A program made the translations under genes and the position numbers. Of a stretch of DNA of 64,000 nt, positions 1-11,142 are shown piece by piece. The notes beneath the pieces are model-generated. The model was given only the letters and a program-made list of their open reading frames with translations. It did not search any database and had not been told where the DNA came from. How positions within the stretch are numbered: position 1 is the first letter of the stretch; every line of letters starts with the position of its first letter. This DNA comes from Apostichopus japonicus (Eukaryota; Echinodermata; Holothuroidea; Aspidochirotida; Stichopodidae), in the NCBI RefSeq assembly GCF_037975245.1, contig NC_092576.1, positions 25,495,611 to 25,559,610 on the forward strand. Reading direction: 5' to 3'.

Positions 1-680
1 ACGTCGGGTATCGAAGTCGTAACCCGCGCCATCACAACAGGTGTCGATATTTACATTGAATGTGTTAGTGCTCACGCCATACCAGCGGATATACACGTCC
101 GCTTCGCGAGCTACATGACTGTGAGAAAGGAGGGTACTGCAATATGTTGCCTTGGTCTGAGGTTGACAGGTTAGGAGCTGACGAAATGTGAGAATGTGAG
201 GGTCCGCAGGCACCATACTTGCCTATATTTGTGGACCCATATATTAACCCTGTTGTGTAGGGGTGCAGAGGTCATTTGAGGTCAGATGCTTGTAGGAACA
301 AATGTGCGAATGTTCACACCTGCATACTGAGCCATACTCGATGTGTGATCAAACTTTGGATTGCATGGTGAGATCCCTGATAGGAGCCAATAACGATGCT
401 GGAACCTGTTACATAATGGGCGAAAACGAGAAGGACAAGAAAGGAGTCGGGGGTCATGCACACATTAATTCAACAAATGTAGGTTCTATTGATATAGGGT
501 TAGGCATAATATCGACAGCATGTGGTTCATATCCTCTGCAAAATTCTGCGCCTTGTTAAAATCTTTACCTCAAAAATAGCAATTTCTTCAGATATCTTCA
601 GATCGAATTTAGCATCAAATGTGGCAGCATTTTGCATCTAGCCCATCCTCCGATGCGAAAACTTTCCAAAGGGGAGGGGG
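1..680. other. Unassigned 5' edge, no gene recognised
   Basis: I see no recognisable gene here. The longest open stretch (302-559, plus, 85 codons) has low-complexity, untypical composition, no splice context that I trust and no recognised motif, so I treat it as chance. Nothing repeated elsewhere in the window was noticed. Confidence 0.4.
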
Positions 681-905
681 CAGTGGCGGCGGAACCGGGG
701 GGATTGGGGGGCTCAGCCCCCCAATGAAAAAGTTGAGGGGGCAAATGCATGATAAGCCCCCCCCCCCCAATATTTACCAAGGCTCCGAAACGTGCATCTG
801 CCCATTTTTCAATGCATACTTGTCGATCTGTCCGATGCACACGTATACTATATAGGTGTAATAATTTTAGTAAATGCTGGGGGGACCCTCGGCCCGTCCC
901 CTGGC
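681..905 (+). mobile_element. hAT-like non-autonomous element fragment
   Basis: The segment opens with CAGTGGCGG, the same kind of terminus seen on the elements at 1137-1468 and 2331-2682. G-run and C-run rich sequence follows (GGGGGGATTGGGGGGCTC, then a run of 10 C). The right end is G-rich near 880-905 and is not precisely defined. Short terminal CAG(T/G)GGCGG sequences are typical of hAT-type non-autonomous elements; that family assignment is from memory. The small open frames on both strands here are compositional artefacts. Confidence 0.35.
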
Positions 906-1136
906 TAGAGACCACATTGTCACCCCAACCGCGTCTTCACGCCCCGTGAAAAGTGGAAGCAGTGAGTGTGAGTACCGGTAAGCGCAACACAACTTCGTCT
1001 TAGGCCAATGACTTGCTTCATTTCAGCCATTTCTCCAACATCCCCTTACTCAGAGTACACTCAAGAACGTCTTTGCGAGTACACTACGAGTAATAGCTAC
1101 TCTCTTAAAACACCATCGAATATACAAATTACAATG

Positions 1137-1468
1137 TTTTTACAGACTTTTACTTGCAATCTGAGAAATTGCAGGCTTGAGACCCATATTTTAGGGCTAG
1201 GTATTAGCAGCATAAAACACTCGGGAAGTGCCGTTTCCGGCCATCTGGGGGTTTGAAAAACCAAAAATGTTCTTGTACGCTCCGCGCCAACCGTTGTTGT
1301 CGCTCCGCTTAGATAGTCTCAACACATTGGCCCCCCAATAATTTTCCCGTTCCGCCGCACCTGGAGGGGCACCCCCTCCCCTTAGACCCCTCCCACAGGA
1401 CGGCGATCCGTATCCACCTAAGTGCCCCCCATCAAATGCTGGTGCCCCCCCCCCTGTGCCCGCCACTG
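1137..1468 (-). mobile_element. hAT-like non-autonomous element, copy 1 (minus)
   Basis: Read on the minus strand it begins with CAGTGGCGGGCACAGG (1453-1468) and ends near 1137. Most of it (about 1137-1330) is the reverse complement of the sequence at about 2400-2600. Shared landmarks are the block ATGGCCGGAAACGG, CTTCCCGAGT, the GGTTGGCGCGGAGCGTAC block and GAGAAATTGCAG. It abuts the 3' end of the Gypsy pol remnant and so probably replaced or buried the retroelement's terminal region. No coding capacity. Confidence 0.6.
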
Positions 1469-1499
1469 GCTACGACGCAGTCGTGGTTGCTCGTCATCC

Positions 1500-2330
1500 G
1501 ATGAATGGAGAGTAGAATCATCAGAACTGTCACTAAGGTACGATGTTGGAACTGTCAGTCGAGGCAGGGACATATCTCTAGTGTCGGTGTTATATTCGGG
1601 AAGATTTCCATGGAGTAGTGGAACTGGTAGACTGGGTGATGGGCAAGGACGTATTTCCCTCCAGCGAACCGTTTTGTTTGGACCAGAGCCATCGGCCGTT
1701 GTCGTTTGGACAGGAGAGAACCTTATAAACGTTAGCTCCCCACTCATCTGCAATCTTTTGTCTTCCCGGGGGTGGTTTTTGGTGGAGACGTTGGTACCAG
1801 CTTTCAGTGGTATTTCCTAAGCACATATTTGTCAAGTGTCGTTAAAGTGCTGCAGCCTGATGTTTTAGCGTCTCCTCTGCTTTCTTGTGGGCCATCTGGA
1901 GGGCTTCATTATGTGCGAAAATCCACTCATCTACTGAATCTGCGGTTTGCGAGTGTGGTTGATTCAACAAGAAATCTACATGTAAAAAAAGGCTCCCTGC
2001 AATACATCAAAATAAAACGGGGGAAAACCCAATTGGGAGAGGGAGGGGTGCATTGTAGGCCGTACAAAACTTCTGGTAGATACCGGGGGCGGATGCAGCC
2101 TGATGTTTTAGCGTCTCCTCTGCTTTCTTGTGGGCCATCTGGAGGGCTTCATTATGTGCGAAAATCCACTCATCTACTGAATGTGCGGTTTGCGAGTGTG
2201 GTTGATTCAACAAGAAATCCACATGTAAAAAAAGGCTCCCTGCCATACATCAAAATAAAACGGGGGAAACCCAATTTGGCTCGGAGAGGGAGGGTTGCAT
2301 TGTAGGCCGTACAAAACTTCTGGTAGATAC
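1500..2330 (-). pseudogene. Gypsy integrase C-terminal region with internal 243-bp tandem duplication
   Basis: Minus-strand frames give the segment after the integrase core: a VDEWIFAHNEALQMAHKKAEE block (seen twice) and, further on, KPPPGRQKIADEWGANVYKV, typical of the C-terminal linker and tail of Gypsy integrases. The block at 1852-2094 is repeated almost exactly at 2095-2338 with period 243 bp. The duplication junction contains the tip of the inserted hAT-like element (GGGGCGGATGCAG), so duplication came after that insertion. Reading is interrupted by stops. The proline- and serine-rich tail ends near 1470. Confidence 0.75.
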
Positions 2331-2682
2331 CAGGGGCGGATGCAGGATTTGTGATGGGGGGGGGGGCGGGGTCTGACTGGTCCAGCCGCGCCTGAACGTA
2401 AGGCTATCCAAGCGGAGTGCCACCATCGGTTGGCGCGGAGCGTACCCCCAAAATTTTGTCTTTACAACCCCCCCCCCCCCAGATGGCCGGAAACGGAACT
2501 TCCCGAGTATTCTAAGCTGCATGTACCTAGCCTGAAAATATGGATCTCATGTCTGCAATTTCTCAATTGATGAGGAAAAAAAAGTCTATGAAATATGGTA
2601 ATACATATGAGATGAGTTGAGATGATACAAAAATCATAATGCCTTTAGCCCCCAATCCCCCATCCCGTTCCGTCACCACTGT
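2331..2682 (+). mobile_element. hAT-like non-autonomous element, copy 2 (plus)
   Basis: It starts CAGGGGCGGATGCAGG and ends CCGTCACCACTG, whose reverse complement CAGTGGTGACGG resembles the start. The central part matches copy 1 (1137-1468) in the opposite orientation. It has two long homopolymers (about 2356-2366 G, 2469-2480 C). It lies inside the Gypsy integrase region, so it is younger than the retroelement. Target-site duplications were not resolved. Confidence 0.55.
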
Positions 2683-2688
2683 TTGATG

Positions 2689-2941
2689 CAGGGCCGGATC
2701 CAGGATTCTGAAAGGGTGAGGGGTTCGGCCTCCAGTGATCCTAGGGTCTAAGGGGAGTGGGTTTCCCTCTATCCATTGTGAAATTCTTGGATATTTAAGT
2801 ACAACAGGGAACCCCCTTCAATTTAGCCATGCAGAGCACCTCTCTCTTTTTTTTCTCTCCTTTTTTCTCTTTTTTTTCCTTTTTTTGGGGGGCCAAGAGC
2901 AGGGGGGCCGGACCCCCTGGACCCCCCTGGATCCGCGCCTG
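2689..2941. mobile_element. Short MITE-like element with terminal inverted repeats
   Basis: The left end reads CAGGGCCGGATCCAGG and the right end CCTGGATCCGCGCCTG, nearly reverse complements. The interior has a T-rich tract (2847-2888) and G/C runs. It sits directly at the point where Gypsy integrase coding resumes (minus strand, from 2942). There is no clear target-site duplication, so it may be nested with the element at 2331-2682 as one compound insertion. Confidence 0.5.
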
Positions 2942-3310
2942 GATACTCAGACCAGCGTCTCTTCTTAGAGGGTGGAAGTTTTTTTCAACAGATCATGTAG
3001 GGTTCTGCTAAAACGTTCTGCATGGTCATTACCATCTGGCTAATAAGGGGTAGTTCTCGTATTGGTAATGTTATGAATCTGACAAAGCTGTTGAATTAAC
3101 GCCGATTCAAAATTCCTTCCTTGATCAGAGTGCAACCGACGGGTGCCCCGAATAGCAACAACCAATGGTGGACGAGCTTCTTAGTGGTGGTCTGTGCAGT
3201 TTGTTTTTTTTGTTGGTATTGCCTGCGGGAAGTTGGAAAATATATCCGTGATGATGAGTACATTTTCCTTACCTGCTGTATCCCGCTCCAGGAGGGTAAA
3301 ATCAACTTTC
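2942..3310 (-). pseudogene. Gypsy integrase catalytic core (frameshifted)
   Basis: In mixed minus-strand frames this gives the rve-type integrase core: a VLIITDIFSNFPQAIPT stretch, a TKKLVHHW helix, a HSDQG-type stretch after the GTRR segment, and at the low-coordinate end a RTLHDLLK-like helix followed by KKRRWSEYPG, where the MITE block interrupts it. At least one frameshift lies in the middle. It follows the integrase zinc finger directly, as expected in pol. Confidence 0.7.
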
Positions 3311-3316
3311 ACAATG

Positions 3317-3682
3317 TCATTTGGTTTGTTGGCCACAATACTTTTTTAACGGTTCTCGGATGTTTGGTTGGTTCTTAGCACGAACACAGCGATCGCATTC
3401 TTCGCAGTATGTTATTACATCATTGGATAGCTTTGGCCAGTAACATGGCTGATTTACCAGCAACATCGTCCTCTTACCGCCTTGGTGACCACACTGATCG
3501 TGGCAAGCTTTCAACACCTGCCCCCGTGGGACTTTTGGAAGCAACAGTTGATTGGTGTCGTTTTCAAGACAGGTCCTATACAGTAAACCATCCATCTCAT
3601 GTAACTTATCCCATTGTTTCACCGGGAGAGACAATTTCTTTTTTTGTCTCCGGTCAGTCATCGAAGGTTTGGCATTGGACAA
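3317..3682 (-). pseudogene. Gypsy integrase zinc-binding (H2C2) domain
   Basis: A continuous minus-strand frame of 121 codons contains an H-x3-H (HDQCGH) and a C-x2-C (CEECDRC) arrangement with the intervening QPCYWPKLSNDV, which is the H2C2 zinc-finger domain preceding the integrase core. It is part of the pol remnant; the frame begins and ends at element-internal stops. Confidence 0.8.
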
Positions 3683-3818
3683 CCATCTTTCGTATAATTG
3701 ACTGATAGTGGGGTTTTCTGCTGGAATTCTCTGAGTTTTTCCCTAGAGTAGGAAGGAAATACTAGTGGTGACGTCACCGGACAGTTGATTTCTTACTTCG
3801 AACCAGTAATTGATGTAA

Positions 3819-4315
3819 CTATTGCCATTTGCAGATCCTCATGGACAGCTGTGCACATGAGGGTACATTAGCAGATGGAGCCATATCCACGCGGGGTGTT
3901 CGACAAGGGCGGTACTCGGGAAAGGGCATCCGCTTCGGTGTTAGATTTTCCGGGCTTGTAAAACGTCTTAGAGTCGAATGCAGCAAGGGCGCCCACCCAG
4001 CGTTGAGAAACTGCATCCAGCTTATCATTCCCAGATGAGCTAGAGGATTACTATCTGTATATACAATTAATTTGTGTCCCAGTTGGTACTCCCGAAAGTT
4101 CTCTGTGACTGCCCACTTTAACCCAAGTAGTCCTAGCTTGAAACTAGAGTATCTATCCATGGTCTTTTCCGACCCACGGAGAGTTCTACTGACAAATGGC
4201 AGGCAAGTACTTGCCGCTTTCCATTCTGCACTTGGTACAACACAGCTCCCAATCCGCTAAGTGACGCATCTACCTCCAGTTTGAATGGCAAGGTGTTATT
4301 TGGGTACGCCAACAC
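3819..4315 (-). pseudogene. Gypsy RNase H domain
   Basis: Two overlapping minus-strand frames carry the RNase H-like domain of a Ty3/Gypsy polymerase: LEVDASLSGLGAVLYQ (with the catalytic D) in 4133-4315, and LGLLGLKWAVTENFREYQLG then VYTDSNPLAHL in 3819-4160. The frame change near 4140 breaks the protein. It lies between reverse transcriptase and integrase, as expected. Confidence 0.85.
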
Positions 4316-4389
4316 AACATTCTCACATAATTTCTGCTTCAGATATTTGAAAGCCTTAGTGTTCGTCAGAACACGTAAAAGAAACAGTC

Positions 4390-5125
4390 TTAGTACTCTT
4401 CTGTTGGTGCAGGCAGGTAGAGACCGAAGTGTGAAGTGGTTTTGCCCTTTTGTGAGAAATTATACACAAACCTCGTGTAAAAAGAGCAGAATCCTAAAAA
4501 AGACTGAAGCGCTTTAACATTCCGAGGTGCAGGCCAATCTTTAACCACATGGATCTTGTCTGGACTTGGCATCACCCCAGCACGGGTTACTTTGTGACCA
4601 AGATAGGTCACATCACTTTGGAAAAATGTACATTTGGAGGGCTTGATCTTCAGACCTTGTTGTTCTATCAAACACCCTCTGCAGATGGGGCAAGTAATAT
4701 TTAAAGGACTGGGAATACACTAATATGTCATCCAGATAACATAATACAGACTGGAAAAGCTGGCCATAAAGGCAAGTCTGCATGAGGCGTTGAAACGTAC
4801 CTGGGGTATTTGACAATCCAAACGGCATGCGGTTGAATTCGGACAAGCCAAACGGCGTAAAGAATCCCGTCTTATGTCTGTCTGTATCTGCCATGGCAAC
4901 CCGATGGTACCCAGAGAGGTGGTCTATCGCAGAAAACCTCTGAGACCCATACAGTGTGCCGATTGAATCCTCTATCCTTGGGATGGGATAGGCGTCTTTA
5001 ATTGTTTTCTGATTGAGTTTCCGGTAGTCAACACACATTTGAAGGCTGTCATCTGTTTTCCGTACCAGAACAATCGGGGAAGCATGAGTGCTGGTACTTG
5101 GTCTAATTACTCCCTTGTCTAGCAA
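4390..5125 (-). pseudogene. Gypsy reverse transcriptase
   Basis: Minus-strand frames give a nearly full reverse transcriptase: LDKGVIRPS, VDYRKLN, the palm motif AIDHLSGYHRV, TPFGLSEFNRMPFGLSNTPG, and the catalytic YLDDILV box near 4721-4740. The thumb follows in another frame: KCTFFQSDVTYLGH and GFCSFYTRFV. There is a frameshift near 4640. The YLDD box is intact, but the gene is disrupted. Confidence 0.92.
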
Positions 5126-5335
5126 TTTCCGGATATGTTCCCTTACTTCCTCCTATGGATACAGCGGAATCCGACGGAATGGTCGTTTGACAGGTATTTC
5201 ATCGGTGAGAGGTATCTTGCGGGAGACACCCTCTGCATTGCCCAGGTCGTCATCTGATGTAGCAAATATCTCAGCATTTATCGCCAGAAGGGCAACAGCT
5301 TTGATCTTCTGTCAGGCTATCAGGGGGAGGAACTT

Positions 5336-5572
5336 TCAAGCAGGGCTCTCTCTGTGCAGTATCGACAGAACCATGCTGCACACATGCTGCACACTCGACT
5401 TTACTTTTGTGACAGAAAGTGAGTCATCAAGAAGAACGGATGGGACTTCCAGCTTCTCCAGAGGTGTTCGGGGCTGTAAAACAACATTCTCTTTAGTGAG
5501 GTTTAGTACCTGCAGATTCAATTTCCTACCAGTCCGGTTTAACGTTGATCCAACAAATATACCCCTAGGCAA
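5336..5572 (-). pseudogene. Gypsy pol linker between protease and reverse transcriptase
   Basis: This minus-strand frame (78 codons) lies between the protease and reverse transcriptase parts and includes PRGIFVGSTLNRTGRKLNLQ and VLNLTKENVVLQPRTPLEKL. That resembles the dUTPase-free connector of Gypsy polyproteins (short beta-rich segment). It has no catalytic motif. It is assigned by position and pattern only. Confidence 0.55.
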
Positions 5573-5670
5573 TTAGGTTAGTGGTTCCAACTCAACCTCA
5601 TCAGAACCATGCACAACAGGACAGGACTGAGACTGAGATCACTTTAACTTACTCAGGTGGCACGATAACT

Positions 5671-6015
5671 CTAGCCCCGTAGACTCTCACCAGTCCTTGA
5701 ATATTTGGTTGGGGTTTGGCTTTTGGTGAATCTGCTGTACAAGATAGCTGAGCCAATATCCTTGATGACATTTAGGCCAACCAACATGGACGGGTCTATG
5801 TCCGATGCTAATACCAGAATTCCTCTGCGAACTATAATTTCTTCCCCAAGCTGAAAACACTTCTTTGATATGATGGTTACCTCAGAGCCTGTATCCAATA
5901 CTGCTTTGACCGCCTTTCCATTTACATACACCGTCGTGGTTGGGAATGCACTGACAATCGTTACTCCTTGTGAGCCCTGTTGCTCTTGACCTGGACCACC
6001 CAGTACCTGGCTCAC
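5671..6015 (-). pseudogene. Gypsy aspartic protease
   Basis: The minus-strand frame includes VYVNGKAVKAVLDTGSEVTI, with the DTG active-site triad, then a flap-like region and MLVGLNVIKDIG, corresponding to the second conserved (I/L)G-x(N/D) block of retropepsins. It overlaps the end of the gag frame, as is usual for a gag-pol frameshift arrangement, but surrounding frames are broken. Confidence 0.85.
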
Positions 6016-6955
6016 GGAACTGGGCGAGCTTAATTTCCCGATGAAACATTAATGGGAGTTGGGCTCGGGCATTCTGACGCATAATGCCCCATTTGGTGGT
6101 ATCGTCTACATTCAATATCTTTCTTATCAGGTCTGGGCCGCCCCTACCTTTAAATCGATGAATCCCTCTCTCCAATCTTTCTAGCCTTAATACAATCTCT
6201 CCTTGCTGCACCATAATGGCTTCGATGACATCTACCAGGGTCTGGAAAGTGCTGGCAACTTTTTCCACTACAGCAGAAAGTTGGTGAGTATCAGCTTCAG
6301 TACTGTGAACAGCAGCTCGTTGGATACGCCTTGGGACGAAATCACTCTCCTCTTTCGCCAAATTCAGCGTCCGGTCCCTTAATTTGATAAAGGATATGCC
6401 CGGATCTTCTTTCATGAGCCTTGTAAGTTCCCGTCGCAACACCCCATCTATCAACCGATCCCGAAACTGTTCTTGATGACAGTTTCAGGCTTTCGGGCAC
6501 CAGGGATCTTCGCAAGCTCATCCGCAAGAGCCATCAATTTAAAGTCAAAATCTGATACGGTCTCGCTATCTTTCTGTACCCTACTACAGATCTCGCGCAT
6601 CACGGAACCTTGACTACTCCGTTCTCCAAAGGTCTAACAGAGCGTGTGGAGGATGGCATCTGCATCGGTGGACACCTTTTCTGGCTGGTGCCTTATCTCT
6701 TGCCCGGCTAGGTATGACATCAGAAAGACAGTTGCCTAGGTCCCTCGCAATCTTCTCAGCTTTACTTACTGCTGTACGGATGTCTTCCACGAAGGTCATC
6801 ACTGGCAGGCCATCGGTCCCGGTGAAAGTTTACTTGGTAAAACGTATACTGTATTAGGTTGCACTTCTGTTTTCCCACCTTTGTCCTGTTCAGTGCTGCA
6901 GTCAGCCCATCCAACTGGTGCTGGAGAACCCTAAGAGCCATGGACGACATACTGC
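5998..6955 (-). pseudogene. Gypsy gag remnant
   Basis: Several minus-strand frames together give a capsid-like gag: a start near 6950 (MSSMALRVLQHQLDGL), MTFVEDIRTAVSKAEKIARDL, an FKLMALADEL segment, then VLRRELTRLMKEDPGISF and a coiled-coil-like stretch QQGEIVLRLERLERG. The expected CCHC zinc knuckle near 6080 is degraded: no cysteine pattern remains. Frameshifts occur near 6450, 6530 and 6640. Family assignment rests on its position 5' to the protease and the typical capsid C-terminal helix pattern. Confidence 0.65.
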
Positions 6956-7001
6956 CACCGTCCTTTATCTCGTTGATGCCTTATAGTTGTTCTGCATGGA
7001 T

Positions 7002-7017
7002 CCAACTTCTGAAACCA
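7002..7017 (-). promoter_or_regulatory. Candidate tRNA primer-binding site of the Gypsy element
   Basis: The minus strand reads TGGTTTCAGAAGTTGG just upstream of the gag start. A TGG-initial 16-18 nt sequence between the 5' LTR and gag is the normal place for a primer-binding site. The matching tRNA was not determined and the LTR end is not defined. Confidence 0.3.
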
Positions 7018-7035
7018 TTTGTGAGGATACGCAGG

Positions 7036-8690
7036 CAATAATAAGCAGAAGAGAGTGCCAATTACTACCACCGCTAGTTCTGGTGGTCAAGTGGTTTATT
7101 ATTTCTTCTCTCACTTAGCATGTTCAAGATTATTTCAAAACTACAAAAACAAAAAGGACGGTGCAGCACCTTCGGGTGGTTTCCCTCAACTACGTCTTAA
7201 AAGCGACCTTTTTTGGTTATAACTCTAAATGTGAAACGACAGAGCGTTTATGTGTCTTGTCAAATATAATGTATAAAGCATGTCCTCGTGCAGCAACGAA
7301 CGCCGAAAGGGACAAATGTACAACCAAAACATGGCTCCCTGTCCGATTCACTACAAAGGCATTAACACAGAAGTGTTACCGTGTGGAACCAAGTCAGTAA
7401 ATAAGTTCTGAAATGATAAGCCTACCTATATTTCTACTCCTAAATCTTCAAGTTACCACTATTTTTCTCGGATTGTCGACGTTATACGCCAGTGCCTTTC
7501 AATCATAAGGTCCCTAGTTCGAGTCACTCCTAGAAAATAATGTATGTCGTCCAGTTACAGAGTTGTTGACAATTGACAGATTATAACCATGGACGTTAAA
7601 TATGAATGTAAGAGACTGACTTGGGTAAGCTTGCGGCTTTGATAAGCCAATGATGGCTTCTTCGCGAGTTCCTGCTCGCAGAGGGATCTAAAGTAATTGC
7701 ACATACATATACCGAAAACTCGACCATTTCGATTTCGAAATCTTGTGTGTATTTCGATATTGTACTTATATTGTAAAATTTGTTACGTAAAGTATGCCCG
7801 AAGGGTCAACGAGTATGTCTCAAATCATATTAACGTTTTTGGAAAAATTTCCTCTTTTTGTACACATTTTGACTTGTTTCTATGTATTTTACTTTTTATG
7901 TCACAAATATCGACATATTTGAAGATTTTTTTGTACATAAAACATGCAAATAAACTTTGCAAATGTCAGTGTATAATTTGTAGAGATTTCGAGATGAGAA
8001 AAACAATCGATAGCTTATGAGTTACAGTAAGATATGAAACAACAAAAGGGTCATATATGCCAGAAACATTATTCGCCCCGCCCCATTAAAGTAGGAGAAA
8101 GGCCCTATCCATTCTGCCTCCCCCTCATCTCTATTCTCTTCTCTGCCTCGCCCTTCTCCTCCGCCTCTCCCTACCTTCGTCTGTTTCTACGACTTTCCCA
8201 TTCATGAAAAAAAATCGACGGGATACAAACTCCAATTAACGTCTGTGGGACACTGCGAATATCTGCCTGTTGTGTAATAGTTGTGTTCACCCGTTCTGGT
8301 ACGTCATACAGTAAGTCAATGCTGAGGTTAGATTCAAGGTTTTCGACAATAGAAAAGTTGACCTGTGACGTACTTCCGTTTTCAGGAGCCCTCTCTAGAA
8401 TTCCTATAGCAGTGGGGCGAAATGGATAGTGAAAATTACTTGTACAAGTTGTTGATGACGGCTTCCCAGGTTGAAGAGTAACCTGAAGATGACGGCAAGT
8501 GGGCAGCATGGGCTTGAAGCCTGGACGTAAAGATTGACCTTAAATGTATTCATTTGAATTGAACATTTTACGTTCGAGAAAATTATATAAGCCAGGCTTT
8601 GTTGCAGATTGTAGCTGACGCAGATTAGGCCCCAAGACGTAGCCTAAGGTACTGTGGGCCTAACAGCATAACCGTTAGCCTAGTAATGGT
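7036..8690. other. Intergenic; no gene recognised
   Basis: Part of the Gypsy 5' LTR may lie at the left end. At about 7480-7700 there is a SINE-like trace: a B-box-like AGTTCGAGTC at 7524-7533 followed by a moderately GC-rich tail. A minus-strand open stretch at 8171-8509 (112 codons) has no motif I recognise, and a pyrimidine-rich tract (8107-8180) overlaps its end. I do not call a gene. Confidence 0.4.
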
Positions 8691-8869
8691 TGGTGAATTA
8701 CTCTGTTGAACAGCTATGTTTAAACGAAATTGGGGGTCGATGGGGGCGGGCATAAATTTTGATAAGGATTATATTTCTAGTGGAGGTGCTTATATGTATT
8801 TTGAAAGGAAGGAAAGTGATAGTCATAGTTCTAACATTATCAGGAGACATGCTAAGGTACATAGTTTCA

Positions 8870-9600
8870 GGGATAAGCTGAAGATTGTCTTTACCAATGC
8901 TAGAAGTATTCGTAACATTTTTTGCTGAATTTACTGTTCTTCTTGAGGATCTGAAACCTGATGTGTTTGGTATCACCGAATCTTGGTTAAGGGAGGACAT
9001 TGATAGTGCTGAGGTTTCTTACCCTGGGTATGTTGTGTATCGTCAGGACAGGAGGGATACTCCTAATGGAATTGGTGGGGGAGTTTTACTGCATGTCAGG
9101 GATTATAAGTGTTGAGAAATCTCAGTTGCAAGGTTCTCTTGTAAATTCTGTCTGGTGTGAGTTGTCTACAGACAACTCCAAGAGGTCCAGTGATGTTATA
9201 ACTGTTGGCGCTGTTTACCGTTCTCCTAACAGCAGCGAAGATGACGATGTCTTGCTGATTGATTCAATTAGAAAGGCTGCTAAACGCGATGTTGTTATAA
9301 TGGGCGACTTTAATTTTCCTGACATTAATTGGATAGATGGTTCCAGTAGTAGGAAGGGTAGTAACTTTCTACATGTTGTGCAAGATTGCTTTTACAGCAG
9401 CATGTTACTTTCCCTACTAGGGGATGGGGGAGGGGGGATAACATCCTGGATCTTGTTTTGATTTTTGATCCATGCAATGTTGTTGATTTGACGGGTTTAA
9501 GAAAACTAGGAACTAGCGATCATGATATACCAGCTTTTAATGTTGTTTGCAAGGTTGTAAATGCTATTAGCAAGGAGAAAATCCCTGATTTTTCGAGATC
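8870..9600 (+). pseudogene. LINE endonuclease (APE-type), frameshifted
   Basis: Three successive frames give the exonuclease-endonuclease-phosphatase fold: KLKIVFTNARSI at the start, DLKPDVFGITESWL (catalytic E), GAVYRSPNS, VVIMGDFNFPDINW (D-x-N) and TSDHDIPAF near 9520 (the terminal SDH motif). The key residues survive but the frame shifts at about 8925, 9110 and 9415. Confidence 0.9.
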
Positions 9601-9639
9601 AGATACAGAGGCAATTGAAACTTAACTAAAGGGTACATA

Positions 9640-11110
9640 TTGCATTAATTTGTTTAGAGATATGAGTGCTTCTCAATCTTGGATCTGGTTAGTTGGTAAG
9701 TTAAAGGTCATTATGGAAAAACATGTTCCATAGAAGAATCGTCATCGTAAAAGCAGCATGCCTTCCTGGATGAATAAGAAAGTGAGATGTGCAATTAGGC
9801 ATAAATGTAGAATATGGAAGTTGTTTAGGATGAGTTTCTAATTCTGAAACTCTTTTGGCTAAGTTTAAAATTCATCAGCTGAGTGTAGAACGCTTAGTCT
9901 CTGATGCAAAATTGAATTTCGAAAGTAAGATTACTCTAAATATTAAGGATAACCCAAAGGCTTTCTTTTCTTATGTCAGGTCAAAGCAGAAAGTTAAAGA
10001 TGCTATTTTTGCTCTTAGGGCACCACAGGCAGATGATATAGTTCCTGATTGTCAGGATCTTGCAGATCGTTTGAACAACTATTTTGTGTCGGTTTTTAGA
10101 AAGGAAGATATTTTAGTATTCCAAATTTTCAGGGGGAAAGGGATCGTCCTAAACTAGATACGATCTTATTTTTGGATGAGGTTGTCTTAAAGGAGCTGCT
10201 TTGTCTAAATGTTTCTAAAGCTTCTGGACCTGATGCAATCCATCCATACAGTATTTGTTGAAGACTTTTGCGCACCATTTCTGCGTTCCACTCTCATTGG
10301 AAGTTTAGCAAATTTATGAATGAAGGTTATGTTCCTAAGGACTGGATATGTGCTAATATAAACCAAATTTTCAAGAAGGTTGACAAGTCTTAGCCCTGTA
10401 ATTATAGGCCCGTTAATCTCACAAGTGTTGTTGTAAGTTCATGGAGTCTATTGTTAAAAGTGTATGGTCAGTCACTTCAGCAGTCAGTCTTTGATCAGAG
10501 AGTGTCAACATGGCTTTTGTCAAAAAAAGGTCTTGTCTCATTAATATTCTTTAATTTTTGGAAGATGTAACAAGCTCACTAAATAGGCAGAAGTCTGTAG
10601 ATGTTGTGTTCCTGGATTTCCAGAAGGCCTTCGATAAAGGTCCCCACCAACGTCTTTTACTGAGGCTGAAGAGTATGGGTGCCAATGGGAATTTACTATC
10701 TTGGATCGAGAATTGGCTTGGTAATAGGAAACAGAGGTTGGTAATTAAAGGATGTGCTTCTTCTTGGCAAGACGTTACTAGTGGGGTTCCACAAGGGTCT
10801 GTTTTGGGTCCCTTGTTGTTTGTTGCCTATATAAATAACATCGACTGAGATATTTTGTGTACAGCTAACAAGTTTGCTGATGACACCAAATTGTATTCTG
10901 AGGTCTCTTCCAAAAGCGATTGTGGATAAGGTTTTTTCCTTGTCTCAGGGCTGGCAAATGCTTTTTAATTTTGATAAATGCAAGGTAATGCACATTGGTA
11001 GTAATAACCAAAACTTTACATACAATCTTCATGTTGTGGAGTTACAGGAGGTCTCTGTTGAAAGAGACCTAGGTATCTACATTCACTCATCTCTGCAACC
11101 TTCTAAACAT
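9640..11110 (+). pseudogene. LINE reverse transcriptase, broken by stops
   Basis: Recognisable blocks are SKASGPDAIHP near 10217-10249, VVFLDFQKAFDKGPH at about 10600, SGVPQGSVLGPLLFVAYIN at about 10780-10840, and KFADDTKLY near 10871 with the catalytic ADD box. A VERDLGIYI-type block comes at about 11060. Stops occur before and after each block (for example after NNID at 10846). The 9855-10157 frame is the linker between endonuclease and reverse transcriptase. Confidence 0.9.
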
Positions 11111-11142
11111 TGTCTTGAAGCTGCTAAACGAGGGTTTTAGGT

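Larger units (their letters stand above)
1469..7035 (-). mobile_element. Degenerate Ty3/Gypsy LTR retrotransposon
   Basis: On the minus strand the order is gag, aspartic protease, reverse transcriptase, RNase H, integrase zinc finger, integrase core, integrase C-terminus. This is the Ty3/Gypsy order. Each domain is recognisable but separated by stops and frameshifts, and a 610-bp block of other elements (2331-2941) splits the integrase. A tRNA-primer-like site (minus strand TGGTTTCAGAAGTTGG, 7002-7017) lies just before gag, which would put the 5' LTR to its right. No pair of LTRs was recognised. The element cannot encode functional proteins as read. Confidence 0.85.
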
